The notes: generated by a model from the letters alone, not told the origin. Positions 21,322 to 33,270 are shown, numbered from the stretch's first letter. The stretch: DNA of 64,000 nucleotides from Vicugna pacos (GCF_048564905.1 NC_132995.1:57714639-57778638); one strand, 5' to 3'. Translations and numbers: made by a program.

Positions 21322-21545
21322 ACAGTGCAGAGCAGAGATTTTAATGTCAGCCTTGTCTGGATTTAAGTTCCAGTTTGACCACTTCTTGCCATGAGACCTT
21401 GAGCAAATGATATTGCTTAATGTCTCTGAGCCTCAGTTTCTGCATCTGTAAGATAGAGATTTCCAACCTCCTAGGTTGTTGTTAGGATGAAAAGAGACAA
21501 TGTCAACACAAGGTCAGGCACATAGTAAGAAGTTAATAAACCTAG
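21322..21545 (+). mobile_element. Near full-length MIR SINE
   Basis: Shows the tRNA-derived head, the core (GAGCCTCAGTTTCTGCATCTG with GTAAGATAGAG) and the L2-related 3' end (GTCAGGCACATAGTAAGAAG). One of the more complete MIRs here. Confidence 0.8.
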
Positions 21546-21658
21546 GCATTCTAACTAGGCTCAGACAATGAGTAATCAAGGTCCAATTCTCACCCAAGGG
21601 AAGAGGGTAGCAAGGCTGGCCTGGGGCAAACTGAAAGGAAGAGGCTTGGACAGTGATC
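21546..21658. other. Unique non-coding DNA
   Basis: Short single-copy gap between two MIRs in opposite orientation. Confidence 0.4.
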
Positions 21659-21860
21659 AGCAGCCTCCTCTGTGCCAGGTACTTTTCCATACTCTCTCTC
21701 ACTTGATCCCCACAACTCTGAAATACAGGGATTAATTAATATTTACATTTGACAAAACAGAGGCTCAAAGAGATTAAACAGTTGTCTAAGGTCACACAGA
21801 TTAATAGTTGTCCATCTGAGAATGGAATCCAGCTTTGACTGATTCTCAAGTCCAGGGTCT
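21659..21860 (-). mobile_element. MIR SINE
   Basis: TGTGCCAGGTACTTTTCC, ACAAAACAGAGGCTCAAAGAG and GTCTAAGGTCACACAGATTA are the reverse of the MIR 3' end and core. Confidence 0.75.
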
Positions 21861-22134
21861 TTCTTTTATTCTGTGAGACTGCAGTCCACAGACCCTGGTG
21901 GTTACTTCCCTTCCATCATGTCTTCCTTTGGCTCCATAAACACAGACCAAGTGACTCTGCTGAGTGACTCCCTCTGTCGCATCTCTCTCTCCTCTTCTTT
22001 CCCCTACCTCCAGTTCCAGCCAACCTCCAGAGGCCTGCCTCCAGGTTCAAGGGCTTCAGGCAGAGGCTGGATTCCATGAGACGGGATGCTGCAGAGGGAC
22101 TCAGGGACTGGATGCAGGGTTGGATCAGACGCAC
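21861..22134. other. Unique non-coding DNA
   Basis: Moderately GC-rich single-copy sequence. Open frames of 68-80 codons overlap on both strands without family motifs. Confidence 0.4.
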
Positions 22135-22290
22135 AATGGTCTCTTCAACCTCATTCATCTTTCAAGAGTCAGCTCAGATGTTACCCGTAGCCCCCTCTGA
22201 ATCCTCTAGAAAGAATTAGTCCTTCTTTCCTGTGTTCTTTGTACGATATCCAGACTTCTGTTATATATTTACCATTATACTGAAACTGTT
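22135..22290 (+). mobile_element. L2 LINE fragment
   Basis: AAGAGTCAGCTCAGATGTTACC matches the conserved L2 block TCAGCTCAAATGTCACC, followed by a decayed continuation with TTCTGTTATATATTTACC. Confidence 0.55.
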
Positions 22291-22610
22291 TAAAAAGCTA
22301 AAGCTCTAAATTTTTCTTAGAAACCATAAACAGTGCATGCCTGTAAATTTTAAAACAGTTTTCTCTCTCAATGAGTTGCTCTTCCTAGAATAAACTTTGT
22401 TGACCCCTAAATAAATTAATGAATAAATGTTAAAAATCCCCAAACCATGATATAATTGTTATAATTAAGAAATGGAAAAAAAAAAGTTGGCTGTAAGGAT
22501 GATGAGCTGTGAAAATTAGTATTATTATTAAAACACAAGTTAAAAATTAATAAACTAAGGATCCTTCAAAAAAATAAATAGCAGAAATATATATATAAAA
22601 GAGAAAAATA
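22291..22610. other. AT-rich unique DNA
   Basis: Single-copy AT-rich sequence with several short A runs. An AT/AAAT simple patch lies at 22588-22628. No gene signal is seen. Confidence 0.4.
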
Positions 22611-23408
22611 AAAAATAAAAAAATAAAAATGGCCAAAGGATCTGAATAGACATTCCTCTTAAGGAGATATATAAATGATCAGCAAAGCACATGAAAAGGT
22701 GCTTGGTGTCATTAGTCATCAGGGGAATGAAAAGCAAAATCATGATGATGTATTACTTGGCACCCACTAGGTTGGCTATAATGAAAAAGACAGATAATAA
22801 GAAGTGTTACAGAGGAAATGGAGAAATTGAAGCTTGTCTACTGCTGAGGGGAATGCAAAATGGTGCTGTCACTTTGGAAAACAATCTGGCAGTTCTTCAA
22901 AAGGTTAAACATAGTTACTGTATGATCCAGCAATTTTACTCCTAGGTATACAACCAAGAGAAATGGAAACATGTGTCCATACAAAAGTCTGTACATGAGT
23001 GTTCATAGCAGCTTTATTCATAATGGTTAAAAAGTGGAAACAATCCAAATGTTGATCAACTGATGAATGAATAAATAAAATGTGGCATATTCATACAATG
23101 GGAGTTTAATCAGTAATAAAAAGGAATGAAGTATTGACAGATGGTGCAACATAGATAAACCTTGAAAATATGATGCTAAGTGAAAGAAGGCAGTCAAAAG
23201 GGCCACAAATTGTACGGTTCTATTTATATGAAATGTCCAGAACAGGTAAATCTATGGAGGCAGAAAGTAGATTGTTAGCTGTCTCAGGCTAAGGGAGTTG
23301 AAAAGAAATGGGGAGTGGCTGCTGATGGATGCTGGGTTTCTTTCTGGAGTGATGAGAATGTTCTACATCTGATTGTGGTGATGGCTGCACAATTTGATGA
23401 ATATAGAA
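22611..23408 (+). mobile_element. Old L1 (L1M-type) 3' end
   Basis: Sense L1: AATGGCCAAAGGATCTGAATAG, ACTAGGTTGGCTATAATG, ATGATCCAGCAATTTTACTCC, AGTGTTCATAGCAGC, and the 3' UTR with GAGAATGTTCTACATCTGA. It is non-coding through decay. It ends where a small inverted L1 tail begins. Confidence 0.85.
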
Positions 23409-23488
23409 TTCTTTTTTTATTGAAGTATAGCTGATTTACAATGTATTAGTTTCAGGTGAACAGCAAAGTGATTCAGTTTATATATAAT
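23409..23488 (-). mobile_element. Tiny inverted L1 3' tail
   Basis: About 75 bases: T-run, TTGAAGTATAGCTGATTTAC, AATGTATTAGTTTCAGGTG and AACAGCAAAGTGATTCAG. Reversed, this is the extreme 3' end of the younger ungulate L1. It sits exactly at the end of the older sense L1. Confidence 0.85.
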
Positions 23489-24184
23489 TGAAGGAGTGGG
23501 TAGAAGTATTGAGTTTCAGGTGCAGTCTAGGGAAGCCAACCTGTGTGGTCCACGCAGATCTGATGCTCAGGAGAGACAGGCGTGTCTTGGCAATGAAGTG
23601 AAACCCTCTACAAGGAGACAGAGGAGGCTCTGGAGGCAGGGCTGAGGAAGGTAAGAAGATAAGAAGGGCTGATCCTGCCTGAAGATGTTCGGACTGCCCT
23701 TCTCAGGATGGTTCTTCGAGGAGTTTGGTGTTGAAAGAATTGTTCTAAAGAAGAGAAGGAAAGAGCTTGGCTGATCATTCCATTTTTGTGATTTACAGAT
23801 TTCTTTCCAACTGTTGGCTCTGAGTTCCATGACTTTTCTCTAGAACTTGACTTGCTTTCTTTCCATCCTTCGAATGCTCCCTTCTTTCCTTGCTTTCTTT
23901 GATTCTCTCTTTGCCTTTTCAGCAATCACTGGAGATGGCCTAGAACATCTTGTAGGAAAGGTCTTTGAGAATTTAATCTGGAGAGTCTGAGAAACCAAGC
24001 CTGGTGCTCGTCCAGGCAAGTTCCTGGAGTGACTACTTTAAATGTTGGAAGGTTCTCCGCTGCATGATTCATTTAACCAGAAACATCCATTTCTTGCCTT
24101 TTTATAGGAGCCTATTACTTTGCTTCATGTTTAGAAGTGACAATGCATTTCTCAGCATGTCTTTGAAAAACCACTTTGGAAATC
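23489..24184. other. Unique non-coding DNA
   Basis: Single-copy sequence. Two overlapping minus-strand open frames (87 and 105 codons) have compositional bias but no known domain. Confidence 0.4.
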
Positions 24185-24712
24185 CGTTCAGCAGTATTTA
24201 ATACAGCTGAACACATGCATTCTCCAAGACCCAGCAATTCCACTCCCAGGAACATGCCAACAGAAATGTGTAGGTATAGTCACTATGAGACATAGACTAG
24301 AATACTCATAGTTGCAGTATTGATAATAACTATAAACTGGAGGCAATGCAAATATCCATTCATAGTGGAATGGATAAATACACTGCAGTCTACTCACACA
24401 ATGGAATTCTATACAAAAGTGAGAATGAACCATCTGCAACCACACACAAAAGTGTGGCTGGATCTCATAAACATAATGTTCAATGAAAGAAACGGGACAC
24501 AAATCATTACTTACTATATGAGTCCTATTTATAAAAACGGGCAAAAGGGGGTGGTTACTGGAAGCAAACATGAAGGAGCTTCTGGATACTGACAGTGCTC
24601 TGTTAATCTGGATGCTGATTACATGAGTGTGCTCTGCTTTTGAAAATTTAGCAAGCTGTATAATATATGCTTTTCTTTATGTATATTACACTACCATAAG
24701 CTCTTTTTTTTT
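24185..24712 (+). mobile_element. Old L1 3' end
   Basis: AAGACCCAGCAATTCCACTCCC, AATATCCATTCATAGTGGAATG, ACAATGGAATTCTATAC and GCTGGATCTCATAAACATAATG are diverged L1 ORF2-end and 3' UTR blocks in sense orientation. It ends in a T-rich run at about 24700-24716. Confidence 0.75.
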
Positions 24713-25194
24713 TTTAAAGGGGAAAAAACTTTAAATCCTTCATTGGATTAACTAGATGATTGCTGCTAACAAAGCTTACTGATTTCAGACACAGACTCTA
24801 GAGGGGATTACAATAAATGTGGTTTATAACAAAGACAGTTAATTTTAATTATCACCTGAATACTTTGGCACAAGTGTACAATTCGTTTGCTTGCCAAAGG
24901 CTGGTAATGGGAGCAGTCCGTCCATGTATGGGCAGTAAGAAATGCATTGTCTGTAGGGAACTTAAAGTAATAAAATGAACTAACAGTCAGTTTGCTTTTA
25001 TATTATTACCATGTAATCGGCAATTTTAAACAATAACAGTGATGAAATATCTCTTCCCTCCCAGTAAATGATATGCTAATCTGTTTGAAACAATTGCTGT
25101 GGCTACTGTTAAACTGGGCTGGACCTCTCCCACTCCCGCCCTTAGTAGACCAATGATGGAAATGGTAGCTATGATTTTGTAGATGTGTGCACTG
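24713..25194. promoter_or_regulatory. Candidate conserved AT-rich element
   Basis: Single-copy, AT-rich but complex sequence free of repeats. It has homeobox-like TAAT cores, an octamer-like ATGCTAAT at about 25074 and a SOX-like AACAATTG at about 25090. Such make-up is common in developmental enhancers but also arises by chance, so this is only a candidate. It could just be plain unique DNA. Confidence 0.2.
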
Positions 25195-25395
25195 TATCAG
25201 AGACTGGAGCTGGTCCTTTTTTGTCTATAAATCTTATTTAAACCTCCCAGCTGTGTGGGTGAGGTGTTATCATCCCACTTTATAGATGAGAAAACTGGGG
25301 GCCAAGCAATTAAGTGTCTTGCCCGAATTCACTCAGCTGGTAGAAGTAAGAGAAAAGCTGTCAGTCTAAGCCCACTTTCCTACTAGACTTTCCTG
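25195..25395 (-). mobile_element. MIR SINE
   Basis: CACTTTATAGATGAGAAAACTGG followed by CAAGCAATTAAGTGTCTTGCC and TCACTCAGCTGGTAG is the reverse of the MIR core and head. Confidence 0.75.
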
Positions 25396-25754
25396 TCCTT
25401 TGGTACCAACAGGCACATGGAGGACCCTTGAGATGTATTTGCTGAATGAGTAAAAGGACAAGTAGGTGAATTGATCACTATTTTAAGTAGTGCAAGGGGG
25501 AGGCTCTGTATGAATATAACTTCTTACCTAAGTTGGTTTAGAGAGGAAAATTCTCCATGGGCCTCTTTCCTTCACATTTTAAGGGTAAATCCCTTAGAAA
25601 GAATAGCTACCATTCCTCTGCTTGTTGTTTCATATACATCATCCAAATCTCACCATTATTTTAAGTAGGTTTTATCATTTCCATTTTATGGACAAGGAAA
25701 CTTCAACCAGAGCACTTGGGTGATTAAGCCCTGGGAATGAAACTAGTCAGAGTG
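25396..25754. other. Unique DNA with possible repeat relics
   Basis: Mostly single-copy. At about 25620-25710, CATCATCCAAATCTCACC and CCATTTTATGGACAAGGAAAC look like a weak reverse MIR. Confidence 0.35.
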
Positions 25755-25920
25755 TAAGGATTAACTCAGTGGTTAAGAACATGGGTTTCGGGTCTGGAAG
25801 AGCAGTGTTGTCACTACTTCTTCCTGGCAATGTGACCCAGATAACATTTGTAACATTTCTGGGCCTCAGTTTTATCATCCATAAATTGGAATTATAATAG
25901 TCCTTACCTTAGAAGTTGCA
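25755..25920 (+). mobile_element. MIR SINE
   Basis: AGTGGTTAAGAACATGGGTTT, GGCCTCAGTTTTATCATCC and ATAATAGTCCTTACCTTAG follow the MIR consensus in sense orientation. Confidence 0.75.
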
Positions 25921-26005
25921 AACTCAAATGCCTGTGTGAGCCAGGGGTAGGAAGTTCTGCATTTTTGGTTAATTAGAGGCTTGGCAACTCCTGGGGTGTC
26001 CCTGA

Positions 26006-26041
26006 GGGGGTGCGAGGGGGGTTCTGAGGGTGAAGGTGGGG
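26006..26041 (+). repeat. G-rich tract, possible G-quadruplex
   Basis: Four G runs (lengths 5, 6, 3 and 4) separated by 5, 6 and 7 bases fit the loose quadruplex rule. The loops are long, so stability would be modest. Confidence 0.4.
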
Positions 26042-26062
26042 TCAGACTCCACTCTTCAGGCG

Positions 26063-26230
26063 CCCACTCATTGATTCCCTCAGATCAGCATTTCTAGAGC
26101 ATCCATGGTGTTCTAGGATGGTTCTAAGCTCTGGAAGTGCAATAGTGAATAATGCTCAGGCTCTTTCTGCTCTTGAGGGAGGCAGGCATGCAAACAATAA
26201 AAAGCTAGTGTCAGATCATGGCATCTTTAA
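26063..26230 (-). mobile_element. L2 LINE 3' end
   Basis: GCATTTCTAGAGCATCCATGG, GTGCAATAGTGAATAATGC and CTCTTGAGGGAGGCAGGCATG are the reverse of the L2 3' end (the family reads like GAGCACCTACTATG ... CAGTGAACAAAAC ... CATGGAGCTTACA). Confidence 0.6.
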
Positions 26231-28121
26231 ATCCTGGGAATCTCATCACAGCAATTCTAAGGCTGAAGAGACTGTTAGTAGCTCACATAAGCACATCTGA
26301 TTTTCAGTAGGATGGCAACAAAACTATTTCCACCAGGTGAAAAGCTCTGTTTCGGTATAGCCCAGAGAAAGTGTATTTTACAGTATTCTTCCACAATCCA
26401 TCAGGGATGTAAAAACACTCAGGTCTGGGAGATAGGTCACTTAGTCAGTCAACAAACCGACGAGTGCCGAGTTGCCCAGCCTCATCACTACCAGCAATGA
26501 GTCCTTCGTGCCTTATGGAGCGCAGGCAGCACTAGATGTGGGCTCAGTCCTGTTCTCTGGAGGTTTACAGCCTAAGATAGACAAAGTAATCTGGACAGAC
26601 ACCTCAAGATCACACTAATATCAATCAAGCAGCATACCCCTATGCCTTTCAGGTGACTATGCAGTATATCTCACACCCACTCGCTCCCTCTCACTCCCTT
26701 CCCTCCCTGTCTTTCCTGCTCAGACCTCACCTCTGCGCTCAGTCACCCTTTTCCCTGGAGAGCATAGCCAGGAACCCTCTCACCCAGTGTTCTGAATGGA
26801 CCTGTGTAGGTCAATATGCTAATCTCTGGGCTCCCCTAAGTGAACGTTTCAGATTTTTTGTGGACACACACCTCTTTTTGCACTTATCTCTGTGTGTCAC
26901 TCACATGGGTCCCCAGCTGCTTGTTTGTGTGTGTTCTTAGTTGTCTGAGGGGGACATTTGTGTTGATTTGCATAGATGGGCATATAATAAAGAGACTATG
27001 GGAGATGTGATTAGGACCCGTCTGGTTCTAGAAAGGACTCTGGTGGTTTATGTGAGTAATAAAAAAGTAATAAAGTAGTATGAGTAAAAAGTAAGGAGAA
27101 GGAAATAAGAAAATGGAGGTTGGGATTGACTGGAACAGGAATCAGGCATAAAGAAAGCCTGCCTTCGTAGTGACCTCTCACTTAGCAGCTGAATATGTGG
27201 ATGTGAGCATAACCATGTGGATTTCAAGCGAGGGTACCCCAGCTCCTTGAGCATCTGGTTCCTGCCCTCCCACGGTTTGCTAAGTTCTCGGGCCCAGTCC
27301 CCCTGTAGCTCTGCATGGGTGGGAGAGAAAGGTGGAGAGATGCGCCCTCTCCCCTCCTAGAGATTTGGTTGTGTCCTTCCCTACTCTACCACCTTTTTTT
27401 TTTTTTTCTTTAATTGGTTTGGCTTGGTGGAGTCTAAAAGATTAGCCGGAGTGGAGCAGGGTAAACACCACCTCCCCTCTCACCTGCCCAGGAGAGCCTC
27501 AGGGAAGAGGAAGGGTTCCTGGAGGAAAGGGAAGCATGGAAAGTCAGTGCTTCAAGGGGCAGAGAATTGGCCAGGTGACCTGGGAGCGGAGCTGGAGGTG
27601 AGCATGGAAGAGAGAAGGCCAAGCCAAAGAGGGAGAGATGGGCGCTCAGAAGCAGAAGAGCTCCAGGACGCAGTGTGGGTGCCAGGGCAGAGGCTTAGGT
27701 GCGGCTCCCACCATTTTGGCTAAAGTGAGGCCGGTGTCTGGACCGAGGCTGGGACAGGGTGGGGTTTAGGTCAAGCTAAGCAGAGCAAACCTTCAGTTTC
27801 ACGGTGTGGCTATGCCTCATAGCAGAGCAACCTGGAGAGACTCCTAGCCTTGCAAGCTGAGGAGGCCAGCCCTGAAGTCCCAGGCCTGGTGGTATGGGCA
27901 GAAAGGCTCGGCCCATTTCCTGAGGCTTTTATACACCGCACTGTATGAGGCCTCGGTGAAACCTTGCAATTCCTTACACTGTCATCAACCAAGCCCTCTA
28001 GGGTGGCATAGGGGGCTCCTGAAGAAAAGCCACCTCCTTGGGGAAGCCTACTTATGCCAGTTCAGTGGGTGACTAACAGCGAATAGCATCAGAGGGAAGG
28101 AGCCAGTCCTTGTCAGCCTTG
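26231..28121. other. Unique non-coding DNA
   Basis: About 1.9 kb of single-copy sequence. A T run is at 27391-27407, and a purine-rich part at 27480-27660 gives opposing 99- and 62-codon open frames without known domains. No defensible exon is seen. Confidence 0.4.
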
Positions 28122-28133
28122 TTTCTTGTCTTT

Positions 28134-28205
28134 TTTTTGTTCCCTTAATTGAAGTACCATTGATTTACAATGTTGTGTTGGTTTCCAGTGCACAGCATAG
28201 TGACC
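28134..28205 (-). mobile_element. Tiny inverted L1 3' tail
   Basis: TTAATTGAAGTACCATTGA, TTACAATGTTGTGTTGG and CCAGTGCACAGCATAGTGAC, reversed, are the last ~70 bases of the ungulate L1. An 11-base duplication TTCTTGTCTTT (28123-28133 and 28206-28216) proves insertion. Confidence 0.88.
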
Positions 28206-28216
28206 TTCTTGTCTTT

Positions 28217-29929
28217 CTTCACCTGGAAAAATATTGTCTACTAGGATACTGCATTGCAGGAAAGTGAGGACTTGTTTATTTTTCAATTAATGGAGCCTTG
28301 GGGGGCTGTTGTCACCTGTCTGGGGCTAGGTCACCTGGAGTGCTGAGCATAAGATATCTCAGTGTCTGACTACTTGAGAGAAGAGTGTGGCCCGTGTGGG
28401 GCTGGAAAGGGTCACAGAAGGAAGATGAGGTGGATGATGAGTTTCCGCTCGAGTGTGGACCGGAACTACCCCAGACTTCCTCCCTCACAGCTCCTCCCAC
28501 TCCTATCATCCCTCGAGCTCTCCTACTCACTAAGGATTCTCCCTCATATGATTTGGAATTGGTCTATAGATGTTAACGGGAGCATTTGGGGGCATATATT
28601 GTGCTTTCTGGAAGGATACAGAAGCATGTTCGAGTTACCAGTGGGACACACAAAATTTGTGGCTATTTCAGAATGTGCTTGGTGGCAGGTGGCAGCCTCA
28701 TTACCAGCTGAGAGTTGATATGCGTGGTTGAAGGTGAGAGGGACATGGCCCAGGAGCAAATGTTACAGAGACAGAAAACTCTTAGTGTTTGTCTCTGCAG
28801 AGAGAGGGCAACTGATTCCCAGGAGAGTGGATTACAGTGTCCTGGATTCTGACATATAAGATAAAAACATGAAGAAATGAAAATATGGATTGTATTCCTT
28901 CATTTTCTTTTTTTATGAAACCTCAATTCTTTGGAACAAACAGCAGATTCTCAGACCCTAGAGATACTGACAATTGAATTCTACGTGGTAGAGATGAGCA
29001 GTTCGTAACGAGAGCTGTGATTTGAGGGTGATGGCTCAGGGCTTGACTCATGTGAATGAGGGAGTGGGTAAATCTCCAGCTGCCATTCCCACATACACTT
29101 GCCCACATGGCCTCAAAGAGTTCTGGAAGTTGCCATGTTTCTCCCAACACGAGTGAAGAAAACCGATGTACCGATATGTTGCAAGCAGGCATATGGGGTA
29201 ATTTACAAAATCTCAGAATCGGGGAAGCTATCGACACGGGCATCTTCAGTCCTGAGTTACAACGTGTTTCTGACTCAGCCTCCTGCTAGTGTGGATTTGC
29301 ACCTGCCTGTGATTATTCTGTTTCTGGCTTAACCTGGGGGATTTGGAGGGCCTGGAGACTTCTGCCAAAACACCTAGGACACATTAAGAGATCCTGCCAG
29401 AAGTAAATAACAACAATACCCACAGCACAAAGGGGCCACACTCGCACTGGATGAGAAAACACTTCCCACTTCGGGGACTTGACCAGCAGCTGGCGAACAG
29501 GGCCAAGGTTAGTCCCTCTGCGACCAGGTCTCTCCTGTGAGTCCCTATCACTCTAGGCTGCTCAGCCCTGATCAAGCCAGTTGTGTGCGATTGGTCATCA
29601 GGGGGATATGTGAGAAAATATGGGTGGATCATAATTTTTCACCCTTGGAGAAACATCTGGAAGTCTATAGCCAATTAAATCTTGTTTATTCACACACAGC
29701 CTTAAATATCATCACGTGCACCATGACTGACTAGCAGCTTTCTACAAGCTGAAATGCTGAGCTGTCTAACAATCATTGATAAACTTGCCCTTTCTCCTTC
29801 TGCAGAGACCTCACGTGTGGTAGGAAAGCCTTCTGACTGCCGACTCCCTGTTCCACAGTGTTTAAACTGGTCACAGCTGAACCTTTCTCACCAAAGACTC
29901 CTCCAAGTTATTAATAACTAGGTAACATG
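28217..29929. other. Unique non-coding DNA
   Basis: About 1.7 kb without a recognised repeat. Open frames up to 118 codons occur on both strands (28362-28718 plus, 28923-29243 minus) but show no domain, codon pattern or splice context that I can defend. Confidence 0.4.
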
Positions 29930-30140
29930 CATACAGCAGCGACGTGAGCCAGCCTCTGTGCTCTCTGTGCTGTGTGTGACTTGGTCTTAAAGGGCTAGTG
30001 TTATTGCTGTTCTACAAATGGGCCACAGGAAATGAATGGAAGCCCAGTTATCTGCCAACACCATTCCACTTGTAGGCGGTGGGACCAGGATTCAAGACCA
30101 TGCCCATATCCTCCATACCGCTAAACTAAGGTCTCTTCAC
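29930..30140 (-). mobile_element. MIR SINE
   Basis: A decayed reverse MIR: TTATTGCTGTTCTACAAATGG, CAGTTATCTGCCAACACC, then GTGGGACCAGGATTCAAGACC, the last being the reverse of the tRNA-like B box region. Confidence 0.55.
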
Positions 30141-30186
30141 CACTGTGACACCAACAGAGAAAAGAGTTCACTCAGTCATTAAATAT

Positions 30187-30290
30187 TTGTGAGACCCTGG
30201 GCAAGTCACCTCCTTTCCCTAGGTCTCAGCTCCCTCACCCATGACCTGGAAGCTGTCTGAGGTCCTTCGAGCAATGGTAATTCTAGAATT
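30187..30290 (+). mobile_element. MIR SINE fragment
   Basis: GTGAGACCCTGGGCAAGTCACC and AGGTCTCAGCTCCCTCACCC match the central MIR in sense orientation. Confidence 0.6.
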
Positions 30291-31278
30291 CTTTAACAGG
30301 TGGGGAAATCTCAGGAGACATCTCCCCCACCTCACTCCTGGGGACGCCCTAGGGGGCCACTTACCCAGACGGCTGTCCTCTCCCAGCAGTCTGCAAGGTC
30401 GGCCCCTTACATCTACCTAATCTTCAACTCCATGATTTTCTCTTAATGGTTGCTTTGCATTCTGAGTCTGTACTGAAATCTGATGTGCTATCTGTGACTG
30501 CCTCAGGCTTACCACAATTAAGCTCCTTTCCTCTGTTCCACATCTGGGAGCAGAACACTGTTTTGGGGCCTCAGATCAGCACTTTGTGAACCCACAAAGC
30601 TAGACCAAACCTACCTCTTTTGGTCCCTGCTGCTTGGCCCCAGAAGTTACTCTATTGGCTTCCAAGATTTCTGCAGGGACCAGCGGGCCCCCAGAGCCAC
30701 CCAAAAAGGCCAAAGACTCTCCTTCCACCCTGAGGTGCAGCCCTCAGCCATAGAGCAGGGGCTCCCTCGTTCCTGGCACCTACAACCTCCAGAAAGTTAA
30801 ATTGTCATCTACACCTTTGTCTGGTCAGCTAGTTCAGCAGCCCTTGAGTTTAAATAACCACCACAAACCAAATATCACCAAGGACTTCTAGCAAGGTTTC
30901 TTAAGCTCGGTAGGATGTGGTACCCATATTCTGAGCAGTAATGGTGAAGGGGTTCCATTTCCCTTCCTGTCAAGAGCTGCTCACGACAATTTCCACACAG
31001 AAACTGAAACTAGTTTAAGGAGTTTAGGTAAACAGGCCTGCGAGGTGGGTCCACCATCCATCCATCATCAGGAGGTGGTGTAGCAGGAATCAGGTGAGCA
31101 AGCTGAGTTAGGGGTGGCCGGTGGGGAAGGCCCAGCTTGGTTGAAGAGAAACTTGGTGAGGGAAGAGAAAGCACTGCTTAGATCAGCAGCAGATTTGTTA
31201 CAACAGGTCATGAAATAATTATTCATTCTTTCGAAGCCACCTATAATTATTTCCAGGTGAGTCCGTAAATCTTAGTAA
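30291..31278. other. Unique non-coding DNA
   Basis: About 1 kb of single-copy sequence. A CCCTAGGGGGC core at 30348-30358 partly resembles a CTCF site, with several mismatches. No gene signal is seen. Confidence 0.4.
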
Positions 31279-31510
31279 AGCGTTCAGGTTCTGAAGTCAG
31301 ACCACCAGGGGTTTTTATCTTGGCTCAGGCCTTTACATGCTGTGTGCCCTGGGCCAGCTTTCTTAATCTCTCAGAGCCTGCTTTGCCCTCTATAAATGGA
31401 GATGATTGTACCTACCCTCCCAGAGCCAAGACTTAGAAATGGAACATACGTAATAGTGTTCAGCATATCACTCTCGGTATTATTTACAGTGGTTGTTCCA
31501 AAATATTAAT
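31279..31510 (+). mobile_element. MIR SINE
   Basis: Head GTTCTGAAGTCAGACCACC, core AATCTCTCAGAGCCTGCTTTG, then TGTACCTACCCTCCCAG and GTGTTCAGCATATCAC. Nearly full length but diverged. Confidence 0.7.
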
Positions 31511-31777
31511 CCAATTGCTTGACATATAAGCCTTCAATAAACGTCATGCAATTAAGTTAGAAACTGTGGGTGAAATGCTTCAATGATTGCTTATGAAATC
31601 CCTGGTGAGAGACAAAAGATGTATTTGCTGAATTGCCTCCTTTCAGCAAAACTTCATTTTCTCTGTGTAACCTCAGGTGCTCCTAGAGGTTCAGAGTCTA
31701 AGAAAATATGTGAAGCTGAAAGTTTGATAGAGAACTTTCATGAGGAAGGAATCTCAGGTATGTATACCTGGTTAAAC
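31511..31777. other. Unique non-coding DNA
   Basis: Short single-copy stretch between MIRs; part of a 113-codon open frame (31583-31924) that runs on into the next MIR and is therefore unlikely to be a gene. Confidence 0.4.
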
Positions 31778-31885
31778 CACAGAGAGCAAGTGGTTACCTG
31801 CTCAAGGTCAGGCAGCAGGTTACTGACAGAGCAGGGATTGGGTACCAGCCCATTTGAATCCCTACAGCGCATGTGTTCACACTGT
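31778..31885 (-). mobile_element. MIR SINE fragment
   Basis: GGTTACCTGCTCAAGGTCAGG, AGAGCAGGGATTGGGTACC and AGCCCATTTGAATCC are the reverse of the MIR head and core. Confidence 0.6.
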
Positions 31886-32894
31886 TATGCGTGTTTCACG
31901 CAAGTTCCCGGGCCTTGTTATTGAAAACACTCAGGCTGCTGGTGCTGAAGCCACAGTGACCTTTGTCCTTTAGAGGTCAAGGGCAGAGCAGAGGGGAGAG
32001 GGCTGGGCTAGGACGGGAAATAGCCAGAAAGTGGAGAGGTAGGTCTGCAGCTCATCCTGCCTAGCCCCCCTTGGTCCAGCCGCCTCCTACAGCACCTGCC
32101 TCCAAGCACAAATGACCGAGGGCCTTAACCGACTTGTCTAATCCATATGCTTTCCCTTCGTGGAAGAACTAAGCCCCATGAAGTGGCCAGAAAATCACTT
32201 GCAGGGCAGCCAGGAAACTTTCATTGACGGTATTGTCTTTGAATCGTTGGCCTTAAAACTTTTGACTCTATCTGCTCCCTCTGGTGATCATCTTCCCTGG
32301 TACCCAGGGATTCTTTGCAGCAGCATTTTCTAGTTCTTGTGGCATCTTCTGACCCTCGCCAGCTCTCCCTGGGCATTCCCCCCGGACAGGGGTTTTATCA
32401 CTAGGTACAGCAAGGTCTTGATCTGGAGACCAGGAGGCTCTGGGCTCTCTGATGGATGGTCGTTTTTTTTCCCTCCATTTCCATCTGAATTTAGTTTCCT
32501 TCCCCAACTCCCTCTTTCCCTGCCCCTTAAGGGTGAGGACCCAGCCCTGCTGGCTTTGTGAGCCCTGCCGGCTCAGGGCCAGGCACACAGCAAGTGCTCA
32601 GTCCACGGGGGAATTAACGTCTGAGCCCCTCTCTTCTAAGGCTTTGCTACGTCCCTCAGGCTGCCCCGGCTGCAGCTGTGGCCAGAAGCCAAGACCGCAT
32701 GAGAGCAGCAAGGGAGCCTCAGAAAGACGCTGCTCATTCTGGTTTTGGTGCTGGAATCAATTATTCCTGACAAGTTGCAGCTCTCCTCAGTTAAATATCC
32801 AGCTCTGCCAGTAGCTCTATTCTCTTTATGTGAGAATTCTAGTATCAGTCATCAAAGGGCTTAAGAATTTCTTCATAATTTTCCAGACAAGGTA
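31886..32894. other. Unique non-coding DNA
   Basis: About 1 kb, moderately GC-rich. Overlapping open frames of 74-120 codons on both strands show no known domain. AGGCACACAGCAAGTGCTCA at 32581-32600 looks like an isolated MIR/L2 tail. Confidence 0.4.
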
Positions 32895-33270
32895 TTTTCC
32901 CTCAGTATCCACCTATCCAATGTGTACTGAGAGCTTTTGATGTCAGATGCACAGTGCGGAGAGCTGAGACTGTGAATGAGGGAAGTGTATCCTGTCCTAA
33001 GGGTATTTTACACCTGTCCTCTTCCAAACAAGACCACGGAGAGGTGCAGGGACAGCTGTGTGAGCAGGGTACTGTGGCGCACCAGCCTAGCCTGGGAATG
33101 GGGCATGCGGGTGACACCTTAAAGAACGGAGGGGGGTGAGGAGGGGGAGCGGAGGCCATGGGAAGGGAAGGAGTGAGGCGGCACGTGGCAGGAGCAAAGG
33201 CCTGGGAGGACAGTCTGAGGAGACTGAGAGGCAGGCAGGGCAAATCTTGGAGAGCCTGGGCAGGAACTAA
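32895..33270 (-). mobile_element. L2 LINE 3' end
   Basis: The left side (GTATCCACCTATCCAATGTG ... CTGAGACTGTGAATGAGGG) is the reverse of the L2 terminus. The right side has GGCAGGAGCAAAGGCCTGG, a conserved L2 coding block in reverse. Divergence is high. Confidence 0.55.

Noticed and set aside
27391-27410. T run as the tail of a processed pseudogene
   Set aside because: No gene-like sequence in reverse orientation to its right and no flanking duplication.
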